Shown: positions 1 through 11,568 of the stretch, piece by piece
Numbering within the stretch: the first letter of the stretch is position 1
Layout: each line of letters begins with the position of its first letter
Origin: Flammula alnicola
Taxonomy: Eukaryota > Basidiomycota > Agaricomycetes > Agaricales > Strophariaceae
Assembly (NCBI GenBank): GCA_015499995.1
Contig: JADNRV010000032.1
Location: forward strand, 62,001-126,000
Length of the DNA: 64,000 nt
Direction of reading: 5' to 3'
Notes under the pieces: model-generated
The model's input: only the letters and a program-made list of their open reading frames with translations
Told to the model about the DNA's origin: nothing
Databases searched by the model: none
Translations under genes and position numbers: made by a program

Positions 1-1018
1 CTCCGCGCCATCATGGACGTGCTCGTCACACGGTCCATGTATTGGCATAGTCTGGACAGCCTCCTTCCTCCGCAATGCCACGACATACTCAAGAATAACC
101 ATTTTCCAATGCTGACGTCAGTGTCCGTTCGACCACCCAAGGGTACAATATCGACTTTCAGTGAACCCCCAAACATGTTCCTTTCGGCCCCTAAACTTCT
201 CGACGTAGATCTATCCGGCTACAATTTTCCTGCCATGGTCCTACCCTGGGAGCAGCTCCGGCGGTTCAAGACGCAGTTTTTGACTGTAGCAGAATGCTTG
301 AAGGTTTTACGACGATCACCGAACCTCAAGGAGTGTCATTTGGAGAGTGTCTACTCACCCGAAATCTTGCCATCACCCATGGCGGATACATTGTACTCCG
401 AACTGGAATCCCTCGACGTCATGCTTATCAAAGGCGCAGCCATATCCCTCCTCGACAGCGTAACGTTGCCTTCACTCCGTGAACTTCGTATCCATTACAG
501 CGGCCCTGGAGGATTCCTCCTGTCTGCTATCAGCTCGCTCGTGTTGCGGTCCGCCTGCAACCTCCACCGACTTTGCATCGAAAAGCAGAATTTCAACGAT
601 GACGACCTTATTCCATGTCTCGAAACCGTACCTTCACTTTCCCATCTCCGTTTGACTGTCCTAGGTGATGGTCTCCATCCATCCACGGCATTGACCAACA
701 AGCTGGTGTCTATGATGAATCTAGCACACAACTCCGGACAGCCTTTGCTTCCCAACCTTGAATCCTTCGAATACCGCGGCCGAATCATGTGCGACAGTAC
801 CTCGCTGGTGGACATGTTATCAAAGAGATGGCACTCAGGGAAGCAGCACATTCCGAACGGTTGGCGATCGCTCCCTTGAAGATGGCCGAGTTCATCTCGC
901 CAGTACGATATGCAGTCTCAAGCGACCTTCAGGACGAAATTTCCAAACTCTCAGAGGCAGGATGATATTGAGCATTCGCTCTTTGGACGAGTTACCTGGG
1001 TCTCATCGTTGTGAGTAG
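1..1018 (+). CDS. F-box/LRR-like protein, 5' end outside window, C-terminus frame-broken
   Basis: Open from the window edge to a stop at 879, rich in leucine-repeat-like segments such as LPSLRELRIHYSG and VPSLSHLRLTVLG. It resembles the C-terminal half of the F-box protein at 7118-8785: both have a VLPWxQL segment followed by an xxVxECLxxLxxxPxLxxC segment. The F-box itself would lie upstream of the window. After the 879 stop the resemblance continues in the other two frames: ERLAIAPLKMAEF reads in a second frame near 850-890 and MILSIRSL in a third near 962. Two frame changes are therefore needed to reach the end expected from the paralogue. That means a recent pseudogene, base-calling errors, or an alternative short C-terminus. 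The domain type is fairly clear; substrate and function are unknown. Confidence 0.55.
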
Positions 1019-1019
1019 T

Positions 1020-1425
1020 TATATAAATAGGTATCTATCCTTTACTCTTCCCGAACTTAACAATTTGAATAGAATTTATTAGTCGCTCCAACTCTGTCTA
1101 CAAGCAAGTCATACCATGACAAGGCTATCAAGATGAACCCTCCTCCCGAACCATACTACATACGGAGAAGTAGCCGCTGTGAAATTTGAGAATTAGCGGA
1201 GAGAATGTGGCGAAGCGGGTTGACCGTTGAGTTCGGAAATTTGGGGTGTTCGTTTGTTTTTGCCACCTGCATCAATATATCCACTTCTGAATTATTAACA
1301 CAAAGACCGAGGTTAACCTACGAATAACATTGGACTTCTCATTTCGTTAAATCTGGACTCTGTGATCTGCCGCTCTGAAGAAATTCAATCTGTTCGCATG
1401 CTTCATTGACCCTCTGGGTTATAAA
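1020..1425. other. Intergenic, no gene seen
   Basis: AT-rich sequence after the F-box-like gene. No supported coding region, RNA gene or repeat. Confidence 0.4.
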
Positions 1426-2007
1426 ATGAGCGATCAGTGTATGGCCAAGATCAAGCTGTTAGCATTCTCTTTAAATTCTATGTTTGGATGGCTTCAAGAT
1501 CGATTGTACGTACTTATTCTTTGCTACGCGATGACGAGACTTATGCTAACCCTGCGCACAATATTGTTTGCAATGCAAATTCGACGAAAGCAACACGGGA
1601 AAGGGTCCCTGTCCTGACCCCTCGTACATCACGCGTGCATTCGAATTCATCACTAGATCAGGTGTCCAGAACGACTTTATCTCGTCAGGCCCAGGGTATG
1701 GACAATGTCTCCAGCACCTCGTTTACTGGATGCAGGTACATCTCTCCTTACATCCTCTCCTTCAAATAAGCAGATATATCATGGCTAAGCCAGCTATATG
1801 CAGACAAGTCCCGACCCTCCAAAGAAGCTCATAGCGCAATGTCAGATTACCGCTGATATTCTGGAGCATTACACTCATCGCGCCAGCCAAAGACCTCAAG
1901 TCTCTGATAAATATTTCCTGAGGAATGTACCGCCCCGGTTCCCTCTTTCCTTGATTTCCAAATGGCCCAAATTTAGTGGGCTGTGGTGTGGCTGCGTTTC
2001 AACTTGA
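1426..2007 (+). other. Possible small multi-exon gene or gene remnant, unrecognised
   Basis: Several overlapping short open frames could be spliced. A gtacgt donor lies at about 1505, and a second gtacat donor after the codons for VYWMQ could join to TSPDPPKKLIAQC around 1805. The middle piece contains PDPSYITRAFEFITRSG. I recognise no family and could not build one convincing model with a start codon, so this may be a decayed gene. The stretch from 2008 to about 2880 shows nothing I can support. Confidence 0.2.
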
Positions 2008-3025
2008 AGAGCTCGGAAGACGCACCCGCTGAAGAAGCTTTGTATGTAGCTGGATTTCCTCTGGGCTTGTTATCGCTGATTAACGTTTGTGAAAATTTCC
2101 TTCAATTCAGGTTATCCCCTTATCGGTGACAACTCATCTTCCTCCTAGTGGTTTATTTCGAGAGGGCATTTATTTGTCGAGTTGAACCTAGTGATGACGC
2201 CAAGCACGAAGTCGACACCATTGCTGTCTCGAGCCTTTGCATGGAGCTTGTGAGTCATAGTGGGTATCTTTACAAACGAACTATATAGCAAGCAACTTAG
2301 CAAGCCGGATTACATTGGCAACATACATATGTACACCTACTTAGATTGTACCATGGGAGATCGCACTCCGTGAGGAATCCAATTCTACAAATCGAGCGGA
2401 TTCTATTGAAGACGAGGTGATTGGTTCAAGATTTGTGATTGCAACTGAAGTGCCCCTAAAAATTGATGTGCCTTTTGTTTTAGCGTTTATGGGAAATACG
2501 ATTCGTAAACGCGAGGCGGATTGCCCTGAGTGAGAAGCAATCACTGATGGACTTTATTCCTTATATGGAAGGTGTTCATAATTTCTAGTTAAGGAGCATT
2601 TTCAAGGAACGTCTAATAGATGATAAGCCCATCCCCCTTTCATTGATTTCAGACATATGTAAAATAGAATGTACTAACTTACAATACGAAGCTGTTATTG
2701 AGGGTTATATTACTGTATAACTCGGAACATTGGTCCAGTTCGTCAAAAAGCACCGACGACGCTTGTGTTTGTAATTATTTGGAATCACTATTTAGGCAAT
2801 TATTCCCTTAGCAACGGTGGCAGCATAAATCGTGGATTGATTGTGGATTGCTCTTCGACGATTCTCCACAGCGGCACTATATAATATGGCCCAAATCTCC
2901 AACGATGTCCACAACTTCCCGCCCAACTCCCGCCCTCGACTTCGAGATTTCGCCTCCACTGCCAAAGCCAACTTTAGACTCTCGTCTCCAGAAAGTACAC
3001 TCAGTGCCAGCACATCCCAAAAACA

Positions 3026-3665
3026 ATGTCTTCGACAGCCTCTACATCTTTTGCCTCCACTTCTGCCAACGCCACAGATATTGAGGCGCAGCGCACATCC
3101 GCCCAAATTAACGCATTGACACCTGCTGTGACGCACGCGACATGGACCGCGCCTGAAGTGCGCGTGATGGACCCCATGGACGATCACTTCGGATACACAT
3201 TCTCATCATCGCGGACACATGAGAGCCGCCACGACCGAAGGGAAAGCATTGCCGACGTGCCACCACCTTACGCAGAAGAGTCTGCCATTCCTCTGCCGGA
3301 GTATGCTCTGCACGCGCCAGAGCCAGTAACTCTCGCGATGTTCCTGTTCAAATTGGATTCTGTACGTCTCTTCCTTCGCTGAAATCAGACATGGATACTT
3401 ACCTACTTTTTCTTATCACAGTATTCCCACCTTTCTGGATCTTGGTGCCTTCATCCTCCTCTCGCCTCTGCGCGAGCCTCCCAGCACATCCGACTCGACA
3501 CCCGCATGGATGCCTGAGAAGACAGAGGACGAACGCAAACAAATTATCGCTACACTACGCGAAGTCGAGCTCAAATGGGCAAAACGATGCCTATGCGCAT
3601 TTATTATCTTCGCCCTACTCGCTGTAGGAGGCGCCTTGGCTGCTTGGGGCCTCCTCCGCCACTGA
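3026..3665 (+). CDS. PPPY-motif fungal membrane protein of unknown function (two 1-nt frame breaks)
   Basis: Exon 1 (3026-3361) has a Ser/Thr-rich start, a PPPYAEE motif and the sequence leading to MFLFK. A 60-nt intron (3362-3421, gtacgt...acag) follows, then exon 2 to the stop at 3665. Exon 2 gives an FPPFWIL stretch, then GAFILLSPLREPP, a basic/acidic EDERKQIIATLREVELKWAKR segment and a C-terminal membrane helix ending AAWGLLRH. From memory this order (PPPY, FK-GF-FPPFW, LxSPLR, one terminal helix) is typical of a conserved but uncharacterised fungal membrane family. The frame is kept only if one base is added at 3353-3354 (aaattgg) and one at 3444-3445 (cttggtg), both short homopolymers. 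Without them the protein would stop soon after exon 1. Where it acts beyond a membrane is not known. Confidence 0.6.
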
Positions 3666-4560
3666 ACCAACACCTACGATCGATATCATAACCTTCACAA
3701 GACCTTCGCTATATCCTTGCATCACTCGCCTCACATTCGCTGCTTCTTCGGACACTTCTTACGGATCACTCATACAACTCAATGTATCATTATGACAACA
3801 CATAAAACATTCGCATTCGATTTCGCCTTTACCTTACGACCTTCTACGATTTTGCATCGTGCTTAGTATTACTACATACTCCCTTTGAAAGGGAACGAAA
3901 TGTATCGATAAAATTTCTCCTCTTTATTCAATATCTATCAAAATATTCCAGTCTTTCGTGGGCTTATCGCAGCCTTTTTCTTAACCTGAGCACAGGGATC
4001 CGGGTTCATGATTTATGAAAACTTGGTGCTCTCGGACGTGTAGTGTGCGCCTTACTAATGTGCAACCCTCAGGGGATAGGTTTGCTTCCCAGTCTTTCGG
4101 ACCTCTGGCTTCGTATCGTATCGTGGCGCCCAAAATAGAACAGCTCCGAGCGTCAAGTGCGAAGCGCGCACTGGTGGCAATGGGACTGTTAAAGGCATGG
4201 AGCTACTGCTACAACATATTACATGGAATAAGTTTACGCAGTACAGCAGAGAAGCATATTACATGAGGTGTTTGGCTCTCGCTTGCCGTATGCTAAGAAA
4301 TCGCAAAATACAAGCAATTTAAAAAAATGTGAATAAAAACAGTTCAGGTGATATGTGCATTGGTGGAGTGAGCTAAACCCACGCGAAATTGGTAAATCAG
4401 TGAGTCGGTGACCGGTGACCGGTGCGGTGACCGCCCATCCCTCTGAGTCGTGGCCAGTGGTATGGTGGCTGACTAGCGCTGACTGACCACGGATTTGTTT
4501 GTCCGAGCCGCTTGGGCTTTGTACTTACGTAAAGCCTTTGCGTCAGGCTCACTCCTCTCA
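3666..4560. other. Intergenic
   Basis: Presumed 3' flank of the PPPY gene, then no supported gene. A short direct repeat of gtgaccg units (about 4405-4432) is the only structure noticed. Confidence 0.35.
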
Positions 4561-4590
4561 GTACCCTTCAAATTTACCTCTCAATTGCAT

Positions 4591-6579
4591 CATGAGCTCT
4601 CGACATAAGGCGTACATCATAGCTCGCGTTGTTCCTCATGGAAGTCCTCCGATAAGCCCAACTATCGGTGCATTGGCGCCTTACATACTCTCTGGTGCCC
4701 CGGTCGCCTGGCGCTCAAAGCCGCCATTCGCTTCATGACGCTCGTCAAGCAGAAAGATAATGCAGAGATTGTCGGAGAAGAAATTCGCGCACTCAACGGT
4801 TTATATGGCAGTGCAATGGCCAGGATCCTGCCATCCCCGATGTCCCTTGTCCTTTCACAAGTTTCTTGCTGGCATCGGCTTTCTCTACAGACCTCAGTAA
4901 TGCGGAGGAATGGTTCGGTAAGGGATTTGGCGTATCATATAAAAGTGCACAGATGGGAACCTTCAAAGAAGGTATGTTATCTTTCTTTGAAACCAGAGTC
5001 ATTCACCTATCTTTTCTCAGATAACGCCGATGGCATCACGATCATCGACGTGACTGACCCCGAGGTCCCATCATACTGTTTTCTCTTTTTCCATGCACGT
5101 TACGACAGTGCCGTACCATTACAGATACCAGTTTCAGCCGAGCAATATGTTCGACATTATGACCCCGCGCCCAATGGCCTGAGCGACGACGAGGGTAATA
5201 ATTCCGCCATCGAGCTTGACGTGCTATCTACCATACACGCTTTTGCGTCTATCCCAATGATCTCCCAGCAGAAGATAGCCGAAGCTTGGCCCGAAGAATA
5301 CGGGAGACCCAAGTACCGGGCAGGCAAGTACCTGCTACAGCCAACTGAAGAAGTATCCCATCCAGAAGCTACAACACTGTCGACAGGACTTCCTTCCCTC
5401 GTCGATCTTACTTTTGGGCCTGCCGTGGAAGTCGCCATTCGCAACAATGACAGAGAAACCCTTGAGTTCCTATTCTCGCTTCCCGGAAGATCCGAAAGGT
5501 CAAGGAAATCCTCCGCTCTCAACAGTCACTGCCTGAAATAGGCATTTATCTTCTCTCAAAAATCCTCGACTCCGACCTCCAACGAGCTAAGGTTGTCGAC
5601 TTATCTGGGTTCCATCTCACAAGCGAACAAGTTATTGCTCTGTTGTCTCCGCATGGCGATGTCGAGGTCTTAACATTTCTAACAACTATCAAATGAATAT
5701 CGACACTGTGGATAAATTGCTCTCCTTGATTCCATCTCTGCGACGCTTTGTGGTCTGGAATACCGCCGTAACGGACGATCAAGTTATGGACCTCCTTAAA
5801 AGGAAACCCGAATTCTTTCGCCTCCGCCTTGAAGGATTCATCCATCCAGCGTTCATGAAATTGCACGACGACTTCGCCGACGAATTCACCAGTCCCAATT
5901 TGTACGACGACTTCGCTGAATATAAATCCACCGCTTCAATTGCTTTCACGCAAATTTCCGGGCAAGATACGGGAACTCTTCTGTCTCTCTTCCTTACTTC
6001 ACCCCAGGTCAGATCGCTCAGGCCCTCGCAGACTTTTTGAGTGCGCTTGCATCAGCCTACGGTGCAAACGAGATCGTATGCTCAATGGGACCTGGCTGCC
6101 CTACCGTCGCAGCTTATACTTGCCATGTCCGACAGGAAGGCGAATCTTGGGGAGAGCGTGCTGTGACACTCATTCCCAGTGACCTCTCAACATCCGTAAA
6201 GGAAGCATTGACAAATTATCAAGGATGGATCTTTTTATTCATTGAGACGGGGTATACAACATTTCAATACACCTTCTTGCGCCGCAACTTGGAGGTATTC
6301 GACCAATTTGAGAAAGATCTCAAGGAGGTGCCGCCCGACGCTCGATGGCCCCCAGCACATGAAGTCCAGACTATTAAGGATGCATATGCAACCCGGGGAA
6401 GGCTATACCATGTCTATGATGTCTATGACTTCTTCAAGCAGCTTGAATCAGAAGGGCGACCACCTGCGGCACCAAAGACATTGCGCCGGCTATTTGACCT
6501 TTTTTCTACGGCGAGCAACAGGGATGGTCCTGGTTCATTGAAGTTAATGACTTACGAAAAGGTGCTCTCGTATTTGTAG
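4591..6579 (+). pseudogene. Longest copy of a multicopy unrecognised family (copy 1), frame-broken
   Basis: One of three related loci in the window (others at 13440-14515 and 59626-60720). It may begin MSSRHKAYIIA at 4591 or at the in-frame ATG at 4735 (MTLVKQKDN). Recognisable order: KQKDNAE, ALNGLYGSAM, a segment read in another frame (FLLASAFSTDLSNAEEW), WEPSKK, ITIIDVTD, ISQQKIAEAWPEEYG, PAVEVAIRNN, then after a frame change IGIYLLSKILDSDLQ and VVDLSGFHL. After a further change come SLRRFVVWNTAVTDD and RLEGFIHPAF, and the C-terminal part from about 6030 to 6579 is again in a different frame. The central part looks leucine-repeat-like. At least five frame changes are needed; the one at 5672-5673 is a plain missing A. 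I know of no named family. It is a decayed or error-containing member of a lineage-specific family. Confidence 0.5.
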
Positions 6580-6582
6580 CGC

Positions 6583-7115
6583 CTTCCTATAAATCTGTCA
6601 GTAAACGCCTCCATGCAGCCATAATTCTATCATCACTTTGGTTCCGAGTTTACTTCAGTCTTTGAAGTGCTGCCTTTTCAGCGCCATTGCACGCCTTTCC
6701 AATTTTCTGTATATCCATTTCGAGTCCCTCCTGAGCCGATATTAGCTCTGGTTGCTGTTCTCACCCATCAGGGACACTGACTTCTGGCGGGTCGTGGGCT
6801 GGGGCGCTGGTAACGGACATGGAAGACGATTGCGATGTGTTTGAATTGAAAATAGTAACCGTTTGTGGTAACCTTATTTCCTTCTATTAAAAAAAGCCCA
6901 GCGTTTAATAGGGGAGTTCAAAGTTGACGCAACGGCCGATGGTCGCTACAGAAAATATGAATCGACTTCACACGACTTTCCGAAAGATCCATCCAACGGA
7001 GAAGCGGCGCATCGGTAGCTGGGGACGTGCCCAAAATTTCGTCTGTGACAGGGGTCAACAACACACTAGTTCGAATACGAATAAAGCTCACGCTTGCCCG
7101 AGTATCTTAGCGTGA
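6583..7115. other. Intergenic
   Basis: Convergent gap between the family copy 1 and the minus-strand F-box gene. Nothing supported. Confidence 0.35.
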
Positions 7116-7117
7116 GG

Positions 7118-8785
7118 CTACCATCCTGAGTCATCAGCGTTGGGGTCCACGAGAAATTCCAAATGCATGCCCTCCTTTATGAGGCCCTGCACCGTCTTCG
7201 CATCTGCGCCCTCAAACTTGATCTTCGGCGTCGTCGTAAACACAACGGATCGGAGCTGCGGAACCATCGTCTCTTCTCCAAGGTCTTCTGCTGTCACCGA
7301 AGATGCTTGTGATCTCTTCTTCGCGTCTATGCCATCGAGCCGCCATCGACCAACTAAAAACTCGCCCAGGGCGTGAGAACTGAAGGCGACGGGGCCCTGG
7401 TACACAAGTTTCTCCAGATTGGGAACAAGACATTGGTCATACGATGCATCGCCCTCGGCCTCATTCTCATCCCCCTCCCTGCGGTTCACCTTCCTCGTCG
7501 GATTGAGAAGATCCAAAAATCTCTGCGACAGCTTTCCACCTGTTTCCGTGGCAGGGTTGAGCAACAGCAACTCCTTCAACGTCGGAAGCTCTCTCAAACA
7601 CTCCACCAGCTCCTGCTCAGGCGGCGTGACGCCAACAAGGTGTAGTTGTCGCAATTTGCACGCCGAACGTTGTATTAGTGGGAGCACGGCGCGGAGCAGG
7701 GGCTCTTCATCCGGCAAGGAAAGTACGAGCTCCTTGAGGCTGGGCAGCGTCATTGCTCCTAACAGCGCTGGCAGCTCGAATGCTGTGGCAAAGATCAGCT
7801 CGAACGACTCGAGCGTCTCGTGTCGGATCAGATTCGCGGTGAAGGGCACGATGCCACGATGCAACTGCTCGACCTGGCAGCTCCGGAGTTTTGGGCACAG
7901 GTGGAGCGTCTCGAGACACTCGCCGACGCTAGAGTACTCGCCGTCGATATGCTCGAGCTGTGCCCACGGTAACAGGACGTCGGTGATGGAATACCCTACG
8001 AGTGTGACCTCCCGCAGGAGTGGTGCAGACGAAAATATATCGACGCGTGCCATTGATGGACTGCCTTCGGCCACACGCAGTGTTACACTTGTGAGTAGGG
8101 GGAGATCATGTCGTATTTGCGCGAGGGTGGGCTTCCATGTGTCGGGTAGGAAAAGATCAATAGTTTGCCATTGTCGTGAATGAGTGGCGAGAGCGTCTAT
8201 GATGGCGGCAGGGGTGACATCAATACCCCAATCATCATCGTTGTCGTTATCGCTAACTTCATCTTCAATGAGTGTAATCAAGAGAGGGCGTTGGCGGGAA
8301 TGCGTGAGCCAATATCGAAGGAGTGAGGCCTGGGTATCCCCATGTTTGTTGCTGAGGTGTAGCGTAATGGTGCTCCAAAGTTGTGACGCACCTCGTGCGA
8401 TATTTCTCCACGCGCTACAAATTGTGCCTATAAACAAGGGTGTCACGGCACCCACGCCGATACCCAGCCCCAAATTTAACCCACCTTGGGAGTACATGTT
8501 CTCATCAGCGTGGCCATCCCCGTAACTTGGTAGACACGCGAATTCGAAGATGAGGGTGAGGAGTTCTGGTGGAAGGTTGACAGCGGGCGAGAAGGTATTA
8601 CGCTTTCGCTTGAGGGATGCTCGTTGTTTGACAAGCATAACAATGGCGTCCTCCGTACGTGCAATCTCCGCGTCGATACATGCTGTTTGATCGTCTTTCT
8701 CTAGGCCCGTGTTATTAGAGCGGTAGCTGGTATCGGGTTCCGCGTTGCGTCGCACATAACAGCTACAGCAAGTGTAAGTGTACAT
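7118..8785 (-). CDS. F-box protein with leucine-rich C-terminal region
   Basis: Probably a substrate adaptor of an SCF ubiquitin ligase: the F-box would bind Skp1 and the C-terminal repeats a target. The start at 8785 (MYTYTCC) is preferred over the upstream in-frame start at 9028. It places a coiled N-terminus with a basic stretch (KQRASLKRKRN) directly before the F-box-like motif VNLPPELLTLIFEFAC, as is usual in agaricomycete F-box proteins. From there the protein is 555 residues in one exon. A conserved ICSAWRNIA segment follows the F-box, then irregular leucine repeats (LPLLTSVTLRVAE, MTLPSLKELVLSL, LRELPTLKELLLL). The end is acidic. No target can be deduced. It is intact, unlike its relative at the window start. 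Confidence 0.8.
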   Translation of the reverse strand: MYTYTCCSCYVRRNAEPDTSYRSNNTGLEKDDQTACIDAEIARTEDAIVMLVKQRASLKRKRNTFSPAVNLPPELLTLIFEFACLPSYGDGHADENMYSQGGLNLGLGIGVGAVTPLFIGTICSAWRNIARGASQLWSTITLHLSNKHGDTQASLLRYWLTHSRQRPLLITLIEDEVSDNDNDDDWGIDVTPAAIIDALATHSRQWQTIDLFLPDTWKPTLAQIRHDLPLLTSVTLRVAEGSPSMARVDIFSSAPLLREVTLVGYSITDVLLPWAQLEHIDGEYSSVGECLETLHLCPKLRSCQVEQLHRGIVPFTANLIRHETLESFELIFATAFELPALLGAMTLPSLKELVLSLPDEEPLLRAVLPLIQRSACKLRQLHLVGVTPPEQELVECLRELPTLKELLLLNPATETGGKLSQRFLDLLNPTRKVNRREGDENEAEGDASYDQCLVPNLEKLVYQGPVAFSSHALGEFLVGRWRLDGIDAKKRSQASSVTAEDLGEETMVPQLRSVVFTTTPKIKFEGADAKTVQGLIKEGMHLEFLVDPNADDSGW

Positions 8786-10010
8786 CACAATCGAGCTTTT
8801 CGTAATTGTCGCTTGATTTCTGACCGGATGTTCTTTGGGCGGTGTCCTACAGCCAAATGGAGAAAATTCAGAGGAGGTTCCACAGTACGAGGACCACATA
8901 AATGGAAGCAAGCAATTGGGGAAAGGAATAGGAAAAACTCCTCGCAAGATAAAGGCTGAACTTACCTGGTTACGCCAATAAATACCTATTTCCAGGATGG
9001 ACGATCGATTTTCCACGTTTACATCCAAATTATTTAACGACAGGCTTGAACGATCGAAGATAGATGAACAGGAGAATTTGCAGCGCTGGCTTGATGAATG
9101 GACGTTGTCAGGCGTGGCGCAGAAGAGCGAAAGTTGTGCAGTCCTGGGTACAGTTGAGTAGGCGGCGCTTGCGCGACGGAAATAATGACGCAGGGAATAC
9201 TGCTGCCTCGGAATCTATGGCCATTGGTACTGGTGAGTCTGCGCTATTCTCGTCAAACTTCTTGCAACACCTTTGTTACACGTATGTTTTCGTAAAGATC
9301 AGACAGCCATGAGAGGTTTACAATCGCCTGATTTGATTGCGTGACGAATCTGCCTCCTAGCCGGATCACTGTAATGCCTGGGCGCAAGGTTTTCCCAAAG
9401 ACGTAGCGGAAAAGAGGAACAGTGAATGCTACGCCTTCGAGGATTGCGAATGTCCCGTGTAGCCTGAGAAATTGCCGGCTAATTCATTCTAAAACTTAAA
9501 GCATCCGATGCGTGTTAGAAACTGAATACTCACTTGGAAGGCCGCAACTATTACTCATAGAGCCGATTTGAGGTGCTGGAACAGATGACTTATGGGAGGT
9601 AAGGAGGACGAAGGAAGAATTAGAGAAGAGCATCCAGGAAATACTCGTGTAGTAATACGCCATGTCACGTGCTAAAATTCCTTTAACAAGGAGAGATTTA
9701 GCCCCACGTTACGCTTCCAGCTCCAAAGTACTGTGGAGGTAAATCTCCCCTAAGAAAGGCAAAACCACAACGTCCGGTGATATAAAACGCCGGGAATTAC
9801 ATGCCACGTGCCCAGAATTCTTGACGAGAGAAAACGGGAAATCCAGCCTCCGGCGCTTCTTCGACCGTAAATAAACTGAAAACATATCGATATCGATGTC
9901 AAAGTGGCGTCGAACTTGGCGTACGTGTTATGAATGTTAACTGGCAGTACGTGAGACCGTGATACATACACACCGCTCACTCATGACCACTATGACAGGC
10001 AATATGTATT
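8786..10010. other. Upstream flank and gene-poor stretch
   Basis: Promoter side of the F-box gene followed by AT-rich sequence. Short open frames on both strands have no recognisable product. Confidence 0.35.
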
Positions 10011-10390
10011 ATGTCCACAGGATACTATGCCCCCTTCGTTCAAAACGTTCGTGAGGATGTCCTTACCTCCATTGAAACAGAAGGGCGCCGACCACTCAGA
10101 TCAACGACGTATGGTCTAATGACCAAGAACGCCTACGGCTGCACCTTTATCCCACGAATTTTACCATCATGCCAAAGAGGAGGCACGACAAGATAAATCA
10201 ACAGCAGATTTCGATGCTCAGAACGCGGGGCTCGTTCTCGAGGCAAGGACGCTCGTACTAACGTTCGTTATTATGCCAGTGGGAGTTTCACACCCTAACT
10301 CAACCTCTCTGAGCAGACATCTCGAAACGCCCTGGGACTTTGACGATGCCTTGACCTTTTCAACAATTCACTGCGCTTGGTGAACCTCGT
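10011..10390 (+). other. Possible gene remnant, unrecognised
   Basis: An open frame from 10011 to 10196 (MSTGYYAPFVQ, ending RGGTTR) continues in a neighbouring frame as AKEEARQDKSTADFD and LVLEARTLVLTFVIMP up to about 10380. The continuity across a frame change suggests a decayed coding region or an unrecognised intron. No family recognised. The remainder to 11568 holds nothing I can support. Confidence 0.15.
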
Positions 10391-11568
10391 CGACTCGGAC
10401 TTTCTTGAGCTGCTGTCGTTCTACGCAAACTACACGCTTCATGTTAAATTGCGAACGATATTCAATTTATTGACATCTCCCAACGGCGCACCTTCGCACG
10501 ACGACCAAACTCTGTATCGCTCCTCATGGTGCTATTCGGGTCGATATCCACTGTCTAAGGCACCTGCATCTGCGCATGATCCTGCCTCCCCACAGTATTC
10601 ATCCCTTCCCTGCCAACCACGCGTAGGGCACCGGCATATTCTTTCTCCTCAACAAACATTGCGCTTCTTTCCCCCTCTTTCCATCGGGGCTGTTGTTCTT
10701 GTTATTAGACAGCCGGGAACTTGAACAGGCCATTTAAGCCGTTATTTAAAGAAGAGTGCGTAGATCCAAGTTTGCCTTCCACTTCACTTCTGCACTCACT
10801 TGTCGTTGAGTTATGGAGACCGGGCCCGGTTGAGAGATGCTGTTTGGCCACATCGTCCTACTAAGAAGCTAATCTCGTAAAACGTCCTTGAGATAAGCTC
10901 GTAAATAATGCTCTACATGTTGCATCGTGCTAAATTAATCACGGACCATGAGGTTCAGGCTTTGGTTACGAAGCAGACCCCTTGCAAGGTTTCGCCCTTA
11001 TGGAATCGAGCATAGCAGAAGGATTGATATTAGGTGGTGCTTTCGCTGGTGCCATTTTTGCAACTGCTACGCAATAATTTTTTTATACAGTCAGATTATA
11101 CGATTGGACTCGCAAAGAATACTGACCTGACAATTCTCTGGATAAATCCATGTAAGTGGGCAGACTTGAGTGCCGGATCATAGGGTACAATAAATCGTAG
11201 CAAGTCAGATAACATGGAGACTCTTGGACCCGTTCATGTCTTTGCGTCTTGAATTTTTTTAAAATGGGACAGCAGGACGTGTTATTAATTTATTGCTAGA
11301 GTACCAATGTATCAGCGACATAACAGGATGTCCTCGTACATCCTGTTTGAGGTCCTCTGGCATCCAGGCAAAGGTAATAACCAATACCAGGGCAGCTTGA
11401 TAACTTGTCGAAGTCATCCGCATCATCGCCTTCGATATGCCTCATCGCAATTTTTTCTACTTCAGAGAGGTCTGCAACAAATAAGGCGCATGCACCTCGA
11501 AATTATCGCAGCCCAACCGTCATATCAATAGTCCAACAAAATTTGCACTCGATCCAAGTCCATAATCA

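Noticed and set aside
7419..8183. Long plus-strand open frame (254 codons)
   Set aside because: Antisense to the F-box gene at 7118-8785. Its composition mirrors that gene and it has no domain.
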